Notes under the pieces: generated by a model
Databases searched by the model: none
Seen by the model: the letters and a program-made list of their open reading frames with translations, nothing else
What the model was told of the DNA's origin: nothing
Translations under genes and position numbers: made by a program
Assembly: GCA_040387195.1 (NCBI GenBank)
Contig: JAZKEF010000006.1
Span: forward strand, 193,143-257,142
Length of the DNA stretch: 64,000 bases
Direction of reading: 5' to 3'
From: UKL13-3 sp040387195
GTDB lineage: Bacteria; Bacteroidota; Bacteroidia; UKL13-3
Part shown: one piece after another, positions 37,385-46,354 of the stretch
How the letters are laid out: each line of letters starts with the position of its first letter
Position numbering within the stretch: position 1 is the stretch's first letter

Positions 37385-38842
37385 ATGTTATCCTTGCGTG
37401 ATTTTATGAATACAACCAAGCAAACAAAACGCGTAGCCGTAATTGGTGCAGGACCTGCAGGCATTACCTGTGCTTATCAATTAGCCAAGCAAGGCGTTGA
37501 AGTTCACTTATACGAAGCTGCACCTCAGGTGGGAGGTTTAGCCAAGACCCTTGATTTATGGGGCCAGAAAGTAGATTTAGGGCCGCATCGCTTTTTTAGT
37601 GATGATACCCGCGTGAATAAATTATGGCTTGAAGTGGCAGGACGTGATTACCGCATGGTGGATCGTTTAACGCGTATTTATTACAAGAATAATTTTTACT
37701 ACTATCCGGTAAAAGCATTTGATGCATTGAGTAAACTGGGGTTGTTTACCTCCGCAGTGTGTGTGTTGAGCTACTTTAAAGAAAAACTGATTCCAACCAA
37801 ACAAGACGGAACATTTGAAAGCTGGGTAACCAATCGTTTCGGAAAACGTTTGTACGAAATTTTTTTTAAAACCTATACCGAAAAATTGTGGGGCATTAAG
37901 TGCAATGAGCTGGATGCAGACTTTGCCGCACAGCGAATCAAAAAATTCTCTTTGGGGGAGGCCATGAAAAGTGCACTGGGTATTGGCGGTACCAAACATA
38001 AAACCCTGGTAGATCAATTTGCCTATCCTACTGGAGGAACGGGTATGATTTACGAACGCATGGAGAAGTTTGTAAATGCCAATGGCGGAAAAGTACTGTG
38101 TAATACTCCGGTGAAACGTGTATTAAAAGAAGGTGATACCGCCACCGGTATTGAACTGATGACTGGTGAAGTGGTAAACTACGACCATGTAGTTTCAACC
38201 ATGCCGTTTACCATTATGGTGAAGCAGCTTCCGGGCATTCCGCAAAACATAGTAGACTTTGCCAACAAACTTTCTTTCCGCAATACCATTTTGGTATACC
38301 TTCATATTAATGGTAAGGATTTGTTCCCCGATAACTGGTTATACGTGCATTCGGCCGATGTTGAAACCGGTCGTATTTCCAACTTCCGCAACTACGTTCC
38401 CGAAATCAACATGGGCAAAGAAACCACCATTGTAGCCATGGAATACTGGTGCTATGATGAAGATGCAATGTGGAGCATGAGCGAAGCCGAATTGATTGAG
38501 TTGGGTAAAAAAGAATTGATTAAAACCGGACTGAACAACGGTGCACCGATCATGGAAGGACATGTATACAAGATTCCACGTTGTTACCCGGTATACAGCA
38601 ATAATTACAAAGATGTACTGAAGCCTATTGAAAACTACCTGAGCAGCATCAACGGACTAAGTGTAATTGGCCGTTACGGAGCGTTTAAATACAACAACCA
38701 GGACCATAGTATTTTGATGGGATTGCTGGCAGCAGATAATATAGTAACCAATGCCGGTCACAACCTATGGGACATTAATACCGATTACGACAATTATCAG
38801 GAGCGCTCGACCATTACAGCTGCCGGATTGAGCAATGAATAG
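37385..38842 (+). CDS. FAD-dependent oxidoreductase, amine-oxidase/UDP-galactopyranose-mutase-like
   Basis: 485 residues from the first ATG; an ATG seven codons later (MNTTKQTKRVAVIG) is an equally good start. Rossmann FAD-binding motif VAVIGAGPAGITCAYQLA, then an acidic EAAPQVGGLAKT, the loop VDLGPHRFF and a C-terminal GRYGAFKYNNQDHSILMG. It belongs to the NAD(P)-binding flavoprotein group that includes protoporphyrinogen oxidase-like and UDP-galactopyranose-mutase-like proteins; these often sit by glycan genes. Exact reaction unknown. It is convergent with neither neighbour and lies 70 nt before holB. Confidence 0.82.
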   Translation: MLSLRDFMNTTKQTKRVAVIGAGPAGITCAYQLAKQGVEVHLYEAAPQVGGLAKTLDLWGQKVDLGPHRFFSDDTRVNKLWLEVAGRDYRMVDRLTRIYYKNNFYYYPVKAFDALSKLGLFTSAVCVLSYFKEKLIPTKQDGTFESWVTNRFGKRLYEIFFKTYTEKLWGIKCNELDADFAAQRIKKFSLGEAMKSALGIGGTKHKTLVDQFAYPTGGTGMIYERMEKFVNANGGKVLCNTPVKRVLKEGDTATGIELMTGEVVNYDHVVSTMPFTIMVKQLPGIPQNIVDFANKLSFRNTILVYLHINGKDLFPDNWLYVHSADVETGRISNFRNYVPEINMGKETTIVAMEYWCYDEDAMWSMSEAELIELGKKELIKTGLNNGAPIMEGHVYKIPRCYPVYSNNYKDVLKPIENYLSSINGLSVIGRYGAFKYNNQDHSILMGLLAADNIVTNAGHNLWDINTDYDNYQERSTITAAGLSNE

Positions 38843-38912
38843 GTAAAATCCTGCCATAAATATCTTCTTAATCTTATCTTAGCGTTTTCATCTTTTTTGA
38901 AAAAAGGCATTC

Positions 38913-40037
38913 ATGCAATTCAAGGATATATACGGACAAGACCAGCTCAAACAAAAGCTGATTCAAACTGCCAACAGCGGACGCATCAGTCATGCACAAT
39001 TGTTTTTGGGACCCGAAGGTTCGGGAACATTACCACTTGCCATTGCCTATTCTCAATACATCAATTGCCTGCAACCAACGGATACCGATAGTTGCGGTGA
39101 ATGTTCCTCGTGTGTAAAGTTTGCCAAGCTCATTCACCCCGATTTGCATTTTACCTTCCCCACCATTGCCGTTGAAAAGAAAAAACTGAGTAATGATTTT
39201 ATCCAGGAGTGGCGCGAAGCATTTGTAGGGAATCCATATATATCGGAGCTTCAATGGCTGCTTAAGCTGGATGATGAGGGTAAAAAACAGGGAAATATAA
39301 CAGCCGAAGAATGCCGCGATATCATCCGCAAACTCGGACTCAAATCATACGAAGCAACATACAAAACGGTGGTGATCTGGCTCCCGGAATATTTGCGTTT
39401 GGAAGGAAATATCATCCTGAAACTTTTGGAAGAACCACCTCCGCAAACATTAATTTTATTGGTAGCACAGGATGCGGATAAGGTGATTGCAACCATTTTA
39501 TCGCGTACCCAGATTGTGCGCGTGCATAAGCTGCAGGACGAAGATGTGGCACAGGCACTCATCAATGATTACCAGGTTGGCGAAGCCGAAGCCTATACGC
39601 TTGCACGGATCTCCGAAGGAAACCTGAGCATGGCACTTACCCTTATTGAGGCAGGCCGGTCGGATTACCATAACCTGTTTGCCGAATGGATGAGAGCCTG
39701 CTATGGAAACAAAGTAGAAGACCTCGATAAATGCGTGGGCAAGATTACCGGAACCGGACGTGAGTTTATTAAAAGCTTTATTGGGTACTCCCTGCACATG
39801 CTGCGTTCCGTGTTTTTGTACCACTATGCCGATATCTCGCTCATTAAGCTGAGTGCTGAGGAAAAGGACTTTATGCAAAAATTTGCCTTCACCATGAATG
39901 GCGACAATCTGCCTGATATTACTAAGGCCCTGAACGAGGCCACTTTCCATGTGGAGCGCAATGCCGACCTTAAAATTACCTTTTTAAATCTTTCTTTGTA
40001 TATTGGCTCCCGTTTGAACAAGCAACAAAAAGCTTAA
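38913..40037 (+). CDS. holB: DNA polymerase III subunit delta'
   Basis: 374 residues. AAA+ clamp-loader fold: QFKDIYGQDQLKQKLIQT, ISHAQLFLGPEGSGTLPLA (Walker A in degenerate form, as usual for delta', so it probably does not hydrolyse ATP), a zinc-binding CGECSSC motif near residue 70, LEEPPPQTLILLV and SRTQIVRVHKL. It helps the clamp loader put the sliding clamp on DNA. The order holB-ricT-gldH is common in Bacteroidota. A gap of 74 nt separates it from ricT. Confidence 0.93.
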   Translation: MQFKDIYGQDQLKQKLIQTANSGRISHAQLFLGPEGSGTLPLAIAYSQYINCLQPTDTDSCGECSSCVKFAKLIHPDLHFTFPTIAVEKKKLSNDFIQEWREAFVGNPYISELQWLLKLDDEGKKQGNITAEECRDIIRKLGLKSYEATYKTVVIWLPEYLRLEGNIILKLLEEPPPQTLILLVAQDADKVIATILSRTQIVRVHKLQDEDVAQALINDYQVGEAEAYTLARISEGNLSMALTLIEAGRSDYHNLFAEWMRACYGNKVEDLDKCVGKITGTGREFIKSFIGYSLHMLRSVFLYHYADISLIKLSAEEKDFMQKFAFTMNGDNLPDITKALNEATFHVERNADLKITFLNLSLYIGSRLNKQQKA

Positions 40038-40111
40038 TCGGGCGATAGATTTATTTTTAACCTTCATCATTCGGGTAATATCCTGAATGTGTATAATATA
40101 GAAACAATAAG

Positions 40112-41584
40112 ATGGGATGTGGATCAGGAGGCTGTTCATCAGGTGGATGTAGTACCGGTGGATGTAGTAAGTTAAATACATACGATTGGTTGGGCATTAT
40201 GGAAATGCCTGCGTACATGAAAGCTTTTGACGTTGTAGAAATACGTTTCAAAGGCACACGCAAAGAGTTTTATAAAAACGTGAGCAACCTCGATATCACC
40301 CTTGGCGACATGGTGGTGGTGGAAATGGAAAACGGCTACGATATAGGACATGTAGCCACCAAAGGCGAAATGTGTAAACTGCAATTGCGCAAAGCGGGTT
40401 TATCCGAAGAGGGTGAATTTCGTAAAATTATGCGTAGGGCCACCGATGCGGATACCAACCGCTACAAGGAAAACAAGGAACTGGAAGTGCCTACCATGTA
40501 CAAAGCACGGAGCATTTCGATGGAACTGGGTTTGAGCATGAAGCTGAGTGATGTGGAATACCAGGGCGACAGACGCAAAGCAACTTTTTACTATACAGCC
40601 GAGGACCGCGTGGATTTTCGCGAGCTCATCCGCAAACTGGCCGATTCATTTAAGGTGCGTGTAGAAATGCGCCAGATTGGTTACCGCCAGGAAGCTGGAC
40701 GTTTGGGAGCAATTGGTTCCTGCGGACGTGAATTATGCTGTTCTACCTGGTTAACGGATTTTAAACTCGTGCAAACCAATGCCGCCCGTTACCAGAATTT
40801 ATCGTTAAATCCACTCAAACTTTCGGGACAATGCGGCCGTTTAAAGTGCTGCCTCAACTATGAGCTGGATACATATATGGAAGCCTGGAAAGAGTTTCCG
40901 GAAGAAGACAATATGCGTTTGGAGTTTACAGGAGGTGCATACAAACTGGTAAAAACCGATATCCTTAAAAAGATGATGTGGTTTATGCCTTTGGATATGA
41001 TTGGTGGTGAATGGGTGAGCCTCGATGTAAAAAAAGTGCGGGAATACCGCGATTTGAATAAACGTGGGGAAAAACCTGTGCTGGAAATCAGACAGGTTGT
41101 ACCTAAGGTGGTAGAGTTTGAGTTTAAAAACGACATGGGAACTGAAAGTCTGACCCGACTCGATGAACGCAGCAAACCCAAACGCAACAACAAAAATAAA
41201 AACCGTAACACCCGCGGAAACAATAACCGAACCGAAGGTTCGGGAGATAATAAACCGGCTGAAACCCGCGAGAACAGACCACCACAAAACCGTGGTCCAC
41301 AACCACCACGCGATAATCAGCAACCACGTGAGCCTCGTCCGCAGCAAAACAAACCACAACAAAACCGTGGTCCGCAACAGCCGCGTGATAACCAGCAACC
41401 CCGTGAACCTCGTCCACAGCAAAACAAACCACAGCAAAACCGTGGTCCGCAACCACCGCGCGACAACCAGCAACCACGCGAACCACGTCCGCAACAGAAC
41501 AGGCCTCCGCAAAATCGTGGTCCGCAAAATAACGAGCCAAACAAAAATCCTAATACCAACAACGATAACACTAACAAAGAGTAA
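40112..41584 (+). CDS. ricT: PSP1-domain protein RicT/YaaT with Cys-rich N-terminus and repeat tail
   Basis: 490 residues. The N-terminus carries evenly spaced cysteines (CGSGGCSSGGCSTGGCS, residues 3-19). The PSP1 core (about 28-320) has GDMVVVEMENGYDIGHV, IGSCGRELCC and LSGQCGRLKCCLNYE, a Cys set that in Bacillus RicT takes part in a Fe-S-containing complex that aids RNase Y. The C-terminal 125 residues are a Pro/Arg/Gln/Asn-rich low-complexity tail with three units of about 25 residues. The gene ends 7 nt before gldH. RNA-processing role is by family; the tail could bind RNA, but this is not known. Confidence 0.88.
   Translation: MGCGSGGCSSGGCSTGGCSKLNTYDWLGIMEMPAYMKAFDVVEIRFKGTRKEFYKNVSNLDITLGDMVVVEMENGYDIGHVATKGEMCKLQLRKAGLSEEGEFRKIMRRATDADTNRYKENKELEVPTMYKARSISMELGLSMKLSDVEYQGDRRKATFYYTAEDRVDFRELIRKLADSFKVRVEMRQIGYRQEAGRLGAIGSCGRELCCSTWLTDFKLVQTNAARYQNLSLNPLKLSGQCGRLKCCLNYELDTYMEAWKEFPEEDNMRLEFTGGAYKLVKTDILKKMMWFMPLDMIGGEWVSLDVKKVREYRDLNKRGEKPVLEIRQVVPKVVEFEFKNDMGTESLTRLDERSKPKRNNKNKNRNTRGNNNRTEGSGDNKPAETRENRPPQNRGPQPPRDNQQPREPRPQQNKPQQNRGPQQPRDNQQPREPRPQQNKPQQNRGPQPPRDNQQPREPRPQQNRPPQNRGPQNNEPNKNPNTNNDNTNKE
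41275..41540 (+). repeat. 75-bp coding tandem repeat in ricT tail
   Basis: About three and a half 75-bp units encode QNRGPQPPRDNQQPREPR-type peptide. The repeat has led to a long open frame on the opposite strand, which is a shadow. Copy number could vary between strains. Confidence 0.8.
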
Positions 41585-41591
41585 GTTCAAT

Positions 41592-42062
41592 ATGAAGGTT
41601 TGGTGCAAACTTTTCTTGGTAGTAAGCATCCTTATGCTATTTGTTGCCTGCGATTCGGGCCGTGTGTTTGATGATAACAAATCCATTCCGGGCAACGCAT
41701 GGTTTCATAAAAATGCTGTGCCCTTTGAAATACAGGTAACCGATACAACAAAGTTGTACAATGTATATGTTAACGTTCGCATCAACTCAGAGTATAAGTA
41801 CAGCAATATTTTTATGTGGCTCAACACCACCAACCCTCAAAAGAAAATGGACCAGCGTAGGATCGAGATTCGGTTGGCCGATGAAGGAGGCAAATGGCTG
41901 GGACACGGACTAGGTGATATTTTTGATTACCAGTTTCCTGTATTTCAAAAAATAAAATTCCCCAACAGTGGTTTCTACCGTTTTGAGCTCGAACAAAACA
42001 TGCGCGATGATACGCTGATGAATGTGAAAGCTGTAGGAATAAGAGTAGAAATAGCGGAGTAA
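41592..42062 (+). CDS. gldH: Gliding motility lipoprotein GldH
   Basis: 156 residues from the ATG at 41592 (the frame is open far upstream, but that part overlaps ricT in another frame). A lipoprotein signal peptide with lipobox LFVACDSG puts the lipidated Cys near residue 20. The FEIQVTDTTKLYNVYVNVR block and length fit GldH. Lipidated periplasmic component needed for gliding in Flavobacterium; it also occurs in non-gliding Bacteroidota. It directly follows ricT, with a 7-nt gap. Confidence 0.88.
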   Translation: MKVWCKLFLVVSILMLFVACDSGRVFDDNKSIPGNAWFHKNAVPFEIQVTDTTKLYNVYVNVRINSEYKYSNIFMWLNTTNPQKKMDQRRIEIRLADEGGKWLGHGLGDIFDYQFPVFQKIKFPNSGFYRFELEQNMRDDTLMNVKAVGIRVEIAE

Positions 42063-42354
42063 TCGCAAATAATGTCAGGCTGAGTTAATCGAAGCCCGCC
42101 CATGAGGATAACAATCCTCATGAGTCATTTTGCTTCGATAAACAGGTGTGAAAAGATGATCTACCAAATACAATTATTCCCGACACCAAAGTTTGTACAA
42201 ACAATATTCGGTTGAAATATGCTGTTATATATCCCCATTTAGGGTGATGTTCATGGTTAACATCACTTTATGCAATTCTTACACTTTCCATATTTCCTAT
42301 CCGAATTTCCACCATTCCCTTATCTTCGTTCATTGAACCATCCGAAACTGGAAC
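42063..42354. repeat. Intergenic region with a nested inverted repeat
   Basis: An outer pair ATCGAAGC/GCTTCGAT (42088-42095 and 42132-42139) surrounds an inner 9-bp stem CATGAGGAT/ATCCTCATG (42101-42122). It lies 25 nt after gldH and may act as a terminator-like or REP-like structure, though no strong T-tract follows. The rest of the region is AT-rich and should hold the ClC promoter. Confidence 0.7.
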
Positions 42355-44148
42355 GTGTACAAGAAGATCAGGATTCATACCAAGTTACTCATATACCAAT
42401 TTACGCGGCAGCGTCATAAGTATATCAGCGATAAGAATTTTCTCATCATCGCTGCCATATGGGTTGGATTGCTGGCAGGTGTTGCTGCAGTTATCCTCAA
42501 AACCTTTGTTCATTTTTTACAGCATACCCTTGAGGGTGGATTTAATGTTCGCTACGAAAACTATTTCTACCTGATCTATCCGCTCATCGGTATTCTGCTG
42601 AGTGTGGTATACGTAAAATTCTTTCTCAAAAAACCCGTATTCGATAAAGGACTGAGCAGCATCATTTATGCTATCAATAAAAAATTCTCCAATATTGAAT
42701 TGCACAAAACCTATTCGCATGTAATTACCAGCGCGCTTACGGTAGGGTTTGGAGGTTCGGCCGGACTCGAAGCCCCTATTGCTGTTACCGGTTCGGCACT
42801 AGGTTCCAACACTGCCAAAAACCTGTTGATGAGCAAAGCCGACAGAACACTGCTTCTGGCCAGTGGTGCCGCTGCGGGTATTTCGGCAATTTTCGACAGT
42901 CCTATTGCGGGTGTGGTTTTTGCATTTGAAGTTTTGCTCACCGAAGTTTCCATTCCTGCATTTATTCCGTTGCTCATTGCATCGGCCACCGGTGCAGTGG
43001 TATCCAAAATATTTTCGGATGGTAAGATCTTTTACCTTATTACCGACTCATGGAATATTGAAGCCATTCCTTTTTATGTTGTATTGGGAGGTCTTTGCGG
43101 ATTTGTTTCGGTATACATGATGCGCAGCACACTGGGAATGGAGAGCTTTTTAAACAAACGTAAAAACCCCTATACCAAAGCCATTGCCGGAGGGATAGCG
43201 TTGGGTGTACTCATCTTTATTTTCCCTCCATTATACGGTGAGGGTTATGGTATCAGTAATAAACTGATGGCTGGTGATTACAAAAGTTTGTTCAACAACA
43301 GTTTGTTTTTCCAATACCAGGACAATACCCTTTTTGTGCTCGGTTTTACGGCAGTGATGATTCTGGTAAAAGTGTTTGCAGCATCCATCACCGTGGGTTC
43401 AGGTGGTAATGGTGGTATTTTCGGACCCGCATTGTTTACCGGATCGTTACTTGGATTCTGGTTTGCGCATGGTGTAAACTACACACGGATTACCGAGTTA
43501 AATGAACAAAACTTTATTGCCGTGGCTATGGGTGGATTGATCAGTGGTGTACTACACGCACCGCTTACCGGTATCTTTTTAATTGCTGAAATTACGGGAG
43601 GGTATATTCTCTTTATTCCGCTTATGATTGTATCTGCCATGTCGTATTTTATTACACGGTATTTTGAGAGCAATTCCATTTACACCAAAACGCTGATTGA
43701 ACGCGGATTTATTATTCTGGATAAGGACACCGCGTTGCTCAGTGAATTAAGTATTAACGCTGTGGTTGAAAATGATTTCTCCACATTGGGTCCGCGTCAA
43801 ACTTTACGTGAGCTGGTGGAAACGGTATCCGCTTCTACGCGCAATATTTTTCCTGTGGTTGATAAACATAACAAACTGGTGGGCATTATAACAATGGATG
43901 ACATCAGGGAAGTGATGTTTAAACAAAAACTGTATGACAAGATCCGGGTAAATGAACTGATGAGTATTCCGAAAATTACGGTCGGTTCTTCCGAAAAAAT
44001 GGAACAGGTGATGAAGTATTTTGAAGAGTACGAAGTATGGTATATTCCGGTAATTGATGAAGAGGAACAGTATGCCGGATTTATTTCCAAAACCGTTGTA
44101 TTACATCAATACCGGGAACGGTTGATTGAAACTACTGACGAGAGTTAA
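42355..44148 (+). CDS. ClC-family chloride channel/antiporter with C-terminal CBS pair
   Basis: 597 residues; the start is GTG, as no ATG precedes the first helix. Residues about 30-440 hold ten or more membrane helices. The ClC helices are seen in GFGGSAGLEAPIAVTGSALG (gating Glu in GLEAP, usual form G-K/R-EGP) and GSGGNGGIFGPALFTGSLLG (GxFxP motif). The first filter motif reads KGLSSIIYA rather than GSGIP. Residues about 460-590 contain two CBS motifs. Could act as Cl- channel or Cl-/H+ antiporter; the transport mode cannot be judged. It converges with the O-methyltransferase gene with one base between the stop codons. Confidence 0.9.
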   Translation: MYKKIRIHTKLLIYQFTRQRHKYISDKNFLIIAAIWVGLLAGVAAVILKTFVHFLQHTLEGGFNVRYENYFYLIYPLIGILLSVVYVKFFLKKPVFDKGLSSIIYAINKKFSNIELHKTYSHVITSALTVGFGGSAGLEAPIAVTGSALGSNTAKNLLMSKADRTLLLASGAAAGISAIFDSPIAGVVFAFEVLLTEVSIPAFIPLLIASATGAVVSKIFSDGKIFYLITDSWNIEAIPFYVVLGGLCGFVSVYMMRSTLGMESFLNKRKNPYTKAIAGGIALGVLIFIFPPLYGEGYGISNKLMAGDYKSLFNNSLFFQYQDNTLFVLGFTAVMILVKVFAASITVGSGGNGGIFGPALFTGSLLGFWFAHGVNYTRITELNEQNFIAVAMGGLISGVLHAPLTGIFLIAEITGGYILFIPLMIVSAMSYFITRYFESNSIYTKTLIERGFIILDKDTALLSELSINAVVENDFSTLGPRQTLRELVETVSASTRNIFPVVDKHNKLVGIITMDDIREVMFKQKLYDKIRVNELMSIPKITVGSSEKMEQVMKYFEEYEVWYIPVIDEEEQYAGFISKTVVLHQYRERLIETTDES

Positions 44149-44149
44149 T

Positions 44150-44794
44150 CTACTTCCTGCGCAGCAACATCAGACCGTCTCTAACTGGGAGCAATATATT
44201 TTCAACGCGTTCATCTTCCTGTACCCGTTCATTTACACTATGCAGCAATTGGGTATCCTTGTCTTTTGCCAACTCGTTTTCATCAATCACTTTACCACTC
44301 CACAAAATATTATCCAACAGCATGTAACCACCCGGATTCAGCTTTTCCATGGCCATCTCATAATAGCGCATGTAATTGGGTTTGTCGGCATCAATAAAAA
44401 TCAGGTCGTATGTATACGGCAATGTTTTCACAATATTCAAGGCATCGCCAATAATATGTTGAATGCGTCCTTCCATTCCGGCTTGTGCAATGTATGCGTT
44501 CACCATCTCTTCACGCTCGGCATTCACATCAATGGTGATCAGTTTACCTCCTTCGGCTAAACCTTCAGCCATGCAGATAGCAGAGTATCCGGTGTAGGTT
44601 CCGATTTCAAGGACAACACGCGGTTGGATCATCTTACTGATCATGCTTAACAAGCGGCCCTGAAAATGTCCGCTTAACATGCGCGGCTGCAATACATTTG
44701 CATGGGTATCCCTGTTGAGTTGTTTCAGTACATCACTCTCCTCAGATGTATGTGTATCGCAATACTGTTGTATTTTTTCGTCAATAATATCCAT
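44150..44794 (-). CDS. Class I O-methyltransferase (family 3-like)
   Basis: 214 residues. It has the catechol-O-methyltransferase-like set: VLEIGTYTGYSAICMAEGL (SAM motif I), LITIDVNAEREEM, YDLIFIDADKPNYMRYYE (metal-binding Asp) and LLDNILWSGKV. It is a soluble, divalent-metal-dependent enzyme whose acceptor is a diol-type small molecule; the natural substrate is unknown. It follows the hypothetical protein gene by 16 nt. Confidence 0.9.
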   Translation of the reverse strand: MDIIDEKIQQYCDTHTSEESDVLKQLNRDTHANVLQPRMLSGHFQGRLLSMISKMIQPRVVLEIGTYTGYSAICMAEGLAEGGKLITIDVNAEREEMVNAYIAQAGMEGRIQHIIGDALNIVKTLPYTYDLIFIDADKPNYMRYYEMAMEKLNPGGYMLLDNILWSGKVIDENELAKDKDTQLLHSVNERVQEDERVENILLPVRDGLMLLRRK

Positions 44795-44810
44795 TCGGTT
44801 ACCTGAAAAT

Positions 44811-45278
44811 TTATCCGTGCTTAGCGGTGTCGTGCATAAACTCCAACGAGGCTACCATTGTTTCTACTTGTTGTTTTTCCAACTCCGGAACAGGCATTCC
44901 TTTCATGGATGTTTGTAGCGTATAGGTAAGCAACACTACTTTATCACCCTTTGCTGTCACCCAATAATACACCGTAAAGTTAGCTCCGTTTACATCATGT
45001 TCTTTTACAAAATGCACAAAACGGTTTTTTCCTGCCGCCAGTAATGATGGGTTAAACTCTTTATTCTGAAGGTATACTTCTTCCAGCAGTTTTACATCTG
45101 CCTGCTCCCCTTTAAACTCGTTATCAAAAACAATAATCCGGGCTACTCCGCTCCCGCCTGCATCGTTCGAAAATATATATTGCCCCGCTTCATCCGTTTC
45201 CTGCTTCCAGGTTGCAGGATATTCAATGGCAAAAAAACCATATAGGGAAACGAAACGTTGGGTATCCGGTACATTCAT
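44811..45278 (-). CDS. Conserved hypothetical protein, PsbP/DUF1795-like
   Basis: 155 residues with no signal peptide or membrane segment. The N-terminal SLYGFFAIEYPATWKQE and following beta-rich sequence resemble the PsbP/DUF1795-like fold (a curved beta-sheet seen in many small proteins), but this is only a pattern impression. It lies 14 nt after the nucleotidyltransferase gene and 16 nt before the O-methyltransferase, so the three are likely co-transcribed. Function unknown. Confidence 0.65.
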   Translation of the reverse strand: MNVPDTQRFVSLYGFFAIEYPATWKQETDEAGQYIFSNDAGGSGVARIIVFDNEFKGEQADVKLLEEVYLQNKEFNPSLLAAGKNRFVHFVKEHDVNGANFTVYYWVTAKGDKVVLLTYTLQTSMKGMPVPELEKQQVETMVASLEFMHDTAKHG

Positions 45279-45292
45279 GTATTATATATAAA

Positions 45293-46282
45293 TTATCCGA
45301 AATTAATTTCGGTGCTGTCGCCAATGTTTAGACTTTGTTTCATGCCAATAAATACCGCATCGTTTCCAATTAAGGAGCGTTCGAGTATGGCATATTCAAT
45401 CTGCGCATACGGACCTATAATGCTATCCTTGGTTACCGCATAATTCAAAATGGCGTTGTCGCCAATGGACACATTGGGACCAATTATTGAATTGTGAATG
45501 GTGCAGTTATCGCCAATAAATACCGGTGGAATGATGATGGTATTTTCAAAATGGTATTTGGTGGTATCGTAGTTGAGTCGCTTGAGCAATGTTGCATTGG
45601 TGTCGAGCAAAATTTCCTTTTTACCGCAATCAAACCAATTATCTACATCCACTGTTTTCATCACCACTCCCTCATCAATCATTCGTTGCAATGCATCGGT
45701 AAGGTGGTACTCGTTCTGGTTGGTAATCTTGTTGTTGATGTTATATTCTATCGCATCAAACAACTTGTTTGTTTCCTTGATGCGGTATATGCCTACCAGT
45801 GCAAGATTGGATTTTGGAATAGTGGGTTTTTCAACCAATCGTTTAATGCTTCCATCTGTGTTTAATTCGGCAACACCAAACAGCCTTGGGTCGTCTACCT
45901 TTTTTACACACAATGTTGTTGTCTCTGCGGCCAGCAAATCTTTCAGGTTTACATCCGCAATGGTATCGCCCAGTACAATCAGCAACTCATCATTGTCGAC
46001 CTGATCCTTACCCAACCAGATTGCATGTCCGGTTCCTTTGCCCGTTGTTTGAATCACAAACGAAGTTTTAACTCCCGGATACGTTGAGGTGATATAGTTC
46101 TCAATCTTATCACCCATATATCCGATAACAAACACAAAATCCTGAATGCCTGCTGCTATGAGGGCGTCAATGATATGCGCCAGAATGGGTTTACCCGCAA
46201 TTGGAATCAAGGCTTTGGGCTGCGTATGGGTGTGCGGACGCAGGCGTGTACCTATTCCCGCAACGGGTATGATTGCTTTCAT
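45293..46282 (-). CDS. Sugar-phosphate nucleotidyltransferase with left-handed beta-helix tail
   Basis: 329 residues from the ATG at MKAIIPVAG; the frame runs 10 codons further to a TTG. The N-terminal domain holds PVAGIGTRLRPHT and KALIPIAGKPIL (nucleotide loop), VLGDTIAD (metal Asp) and VEKPTIPKS. The C-terminus (about 240-329) has hexapeptide repeats such as IGPNVSIGDNAILNYAVT. Likely forms an NDP-sugar (glucose-1-phosphate thymidylyl- or uridylyltransferase type) for glycan synthesis. Sugar not determinable. Its upstream gap also has the promoter for the divergent creD operon. Confidence 0.88.
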   Translation of the reverse strand: MKAIIPVAGIGTRLRPHTHTQPKALIPIAGKPILAHIIDALIAAGIQDFVFVIGYMGDKIENYITSTYPGVKTSFVIQTTGKGTGHAIWLGKDQVDNDELLIVLGDTIADVNLKDLLAAETTTLCVKKVDDPRLFGVAELNTDGSIKRLVEKPTIPKSNLALVGIYRIKETNKLFDAIEYNINNKITNQNEYHLTDALQRMIDEGVVMKTVDVDNWFDCGKKEILLDTNATLLKRLNYDTTKYHFENTIIIPPVFIGDNCTIHNSIIGPNVSIGDNAILNYAVTKDSIIGPYAQIEYAILERSLIGNDAVFIGMKQSLNIGDSTEINFG

Positions 46283-46305
46283 ATTCGGGTTCAAATTTAA
46301 TGTAC

Positions 46306-46335
46306 TTGACAATATAAATTAAATTATTAGCTTTG
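46306..46335 (+). promoter_or_regulatory. Bacteroidota-type promoter for membrane protein/wHTH/creD operon
   Basis: TTG at 46306-46308 and TAGCTTTG at 46328-46335 with a 19-nt gap, matching the -33 TTG and -7 TAnnTTTG consensus. The predicted start lies close to 46342, leaving a leader of only about 13 nt before the ATG at 46355. Confidence 0.7.
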
Positions 46336-46354
46336 CATCTCAAAGTACTTTCAA
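46331..46354. promoter_or_regulatory. Palindromic operator candidate, copy 1
   Basis: CTTTGCATCTCAAAGTACTT begins the motif, with the 10-bp palindrome AAAGTACTTT at 46342-46351. It overlaps the predicted transcription start and ends just before the ATG. A near-identical sequence precedes creD. Likely binding site for the winged-helix protein of the operon. Confidence 0.6.

Noticed and set aside
41163..41591. Upstream extension of gldH
   Set aside because: It overlaps ricT in another frame and has low-complexity sequence; the lipoprotein signal peptide sets the start at 41592.
40841..41695. 284-codon open frame antisense to ricT
   Set aside because: Result of the low-complexity repeat tail; it has no known domain and overlaps a firm gene.
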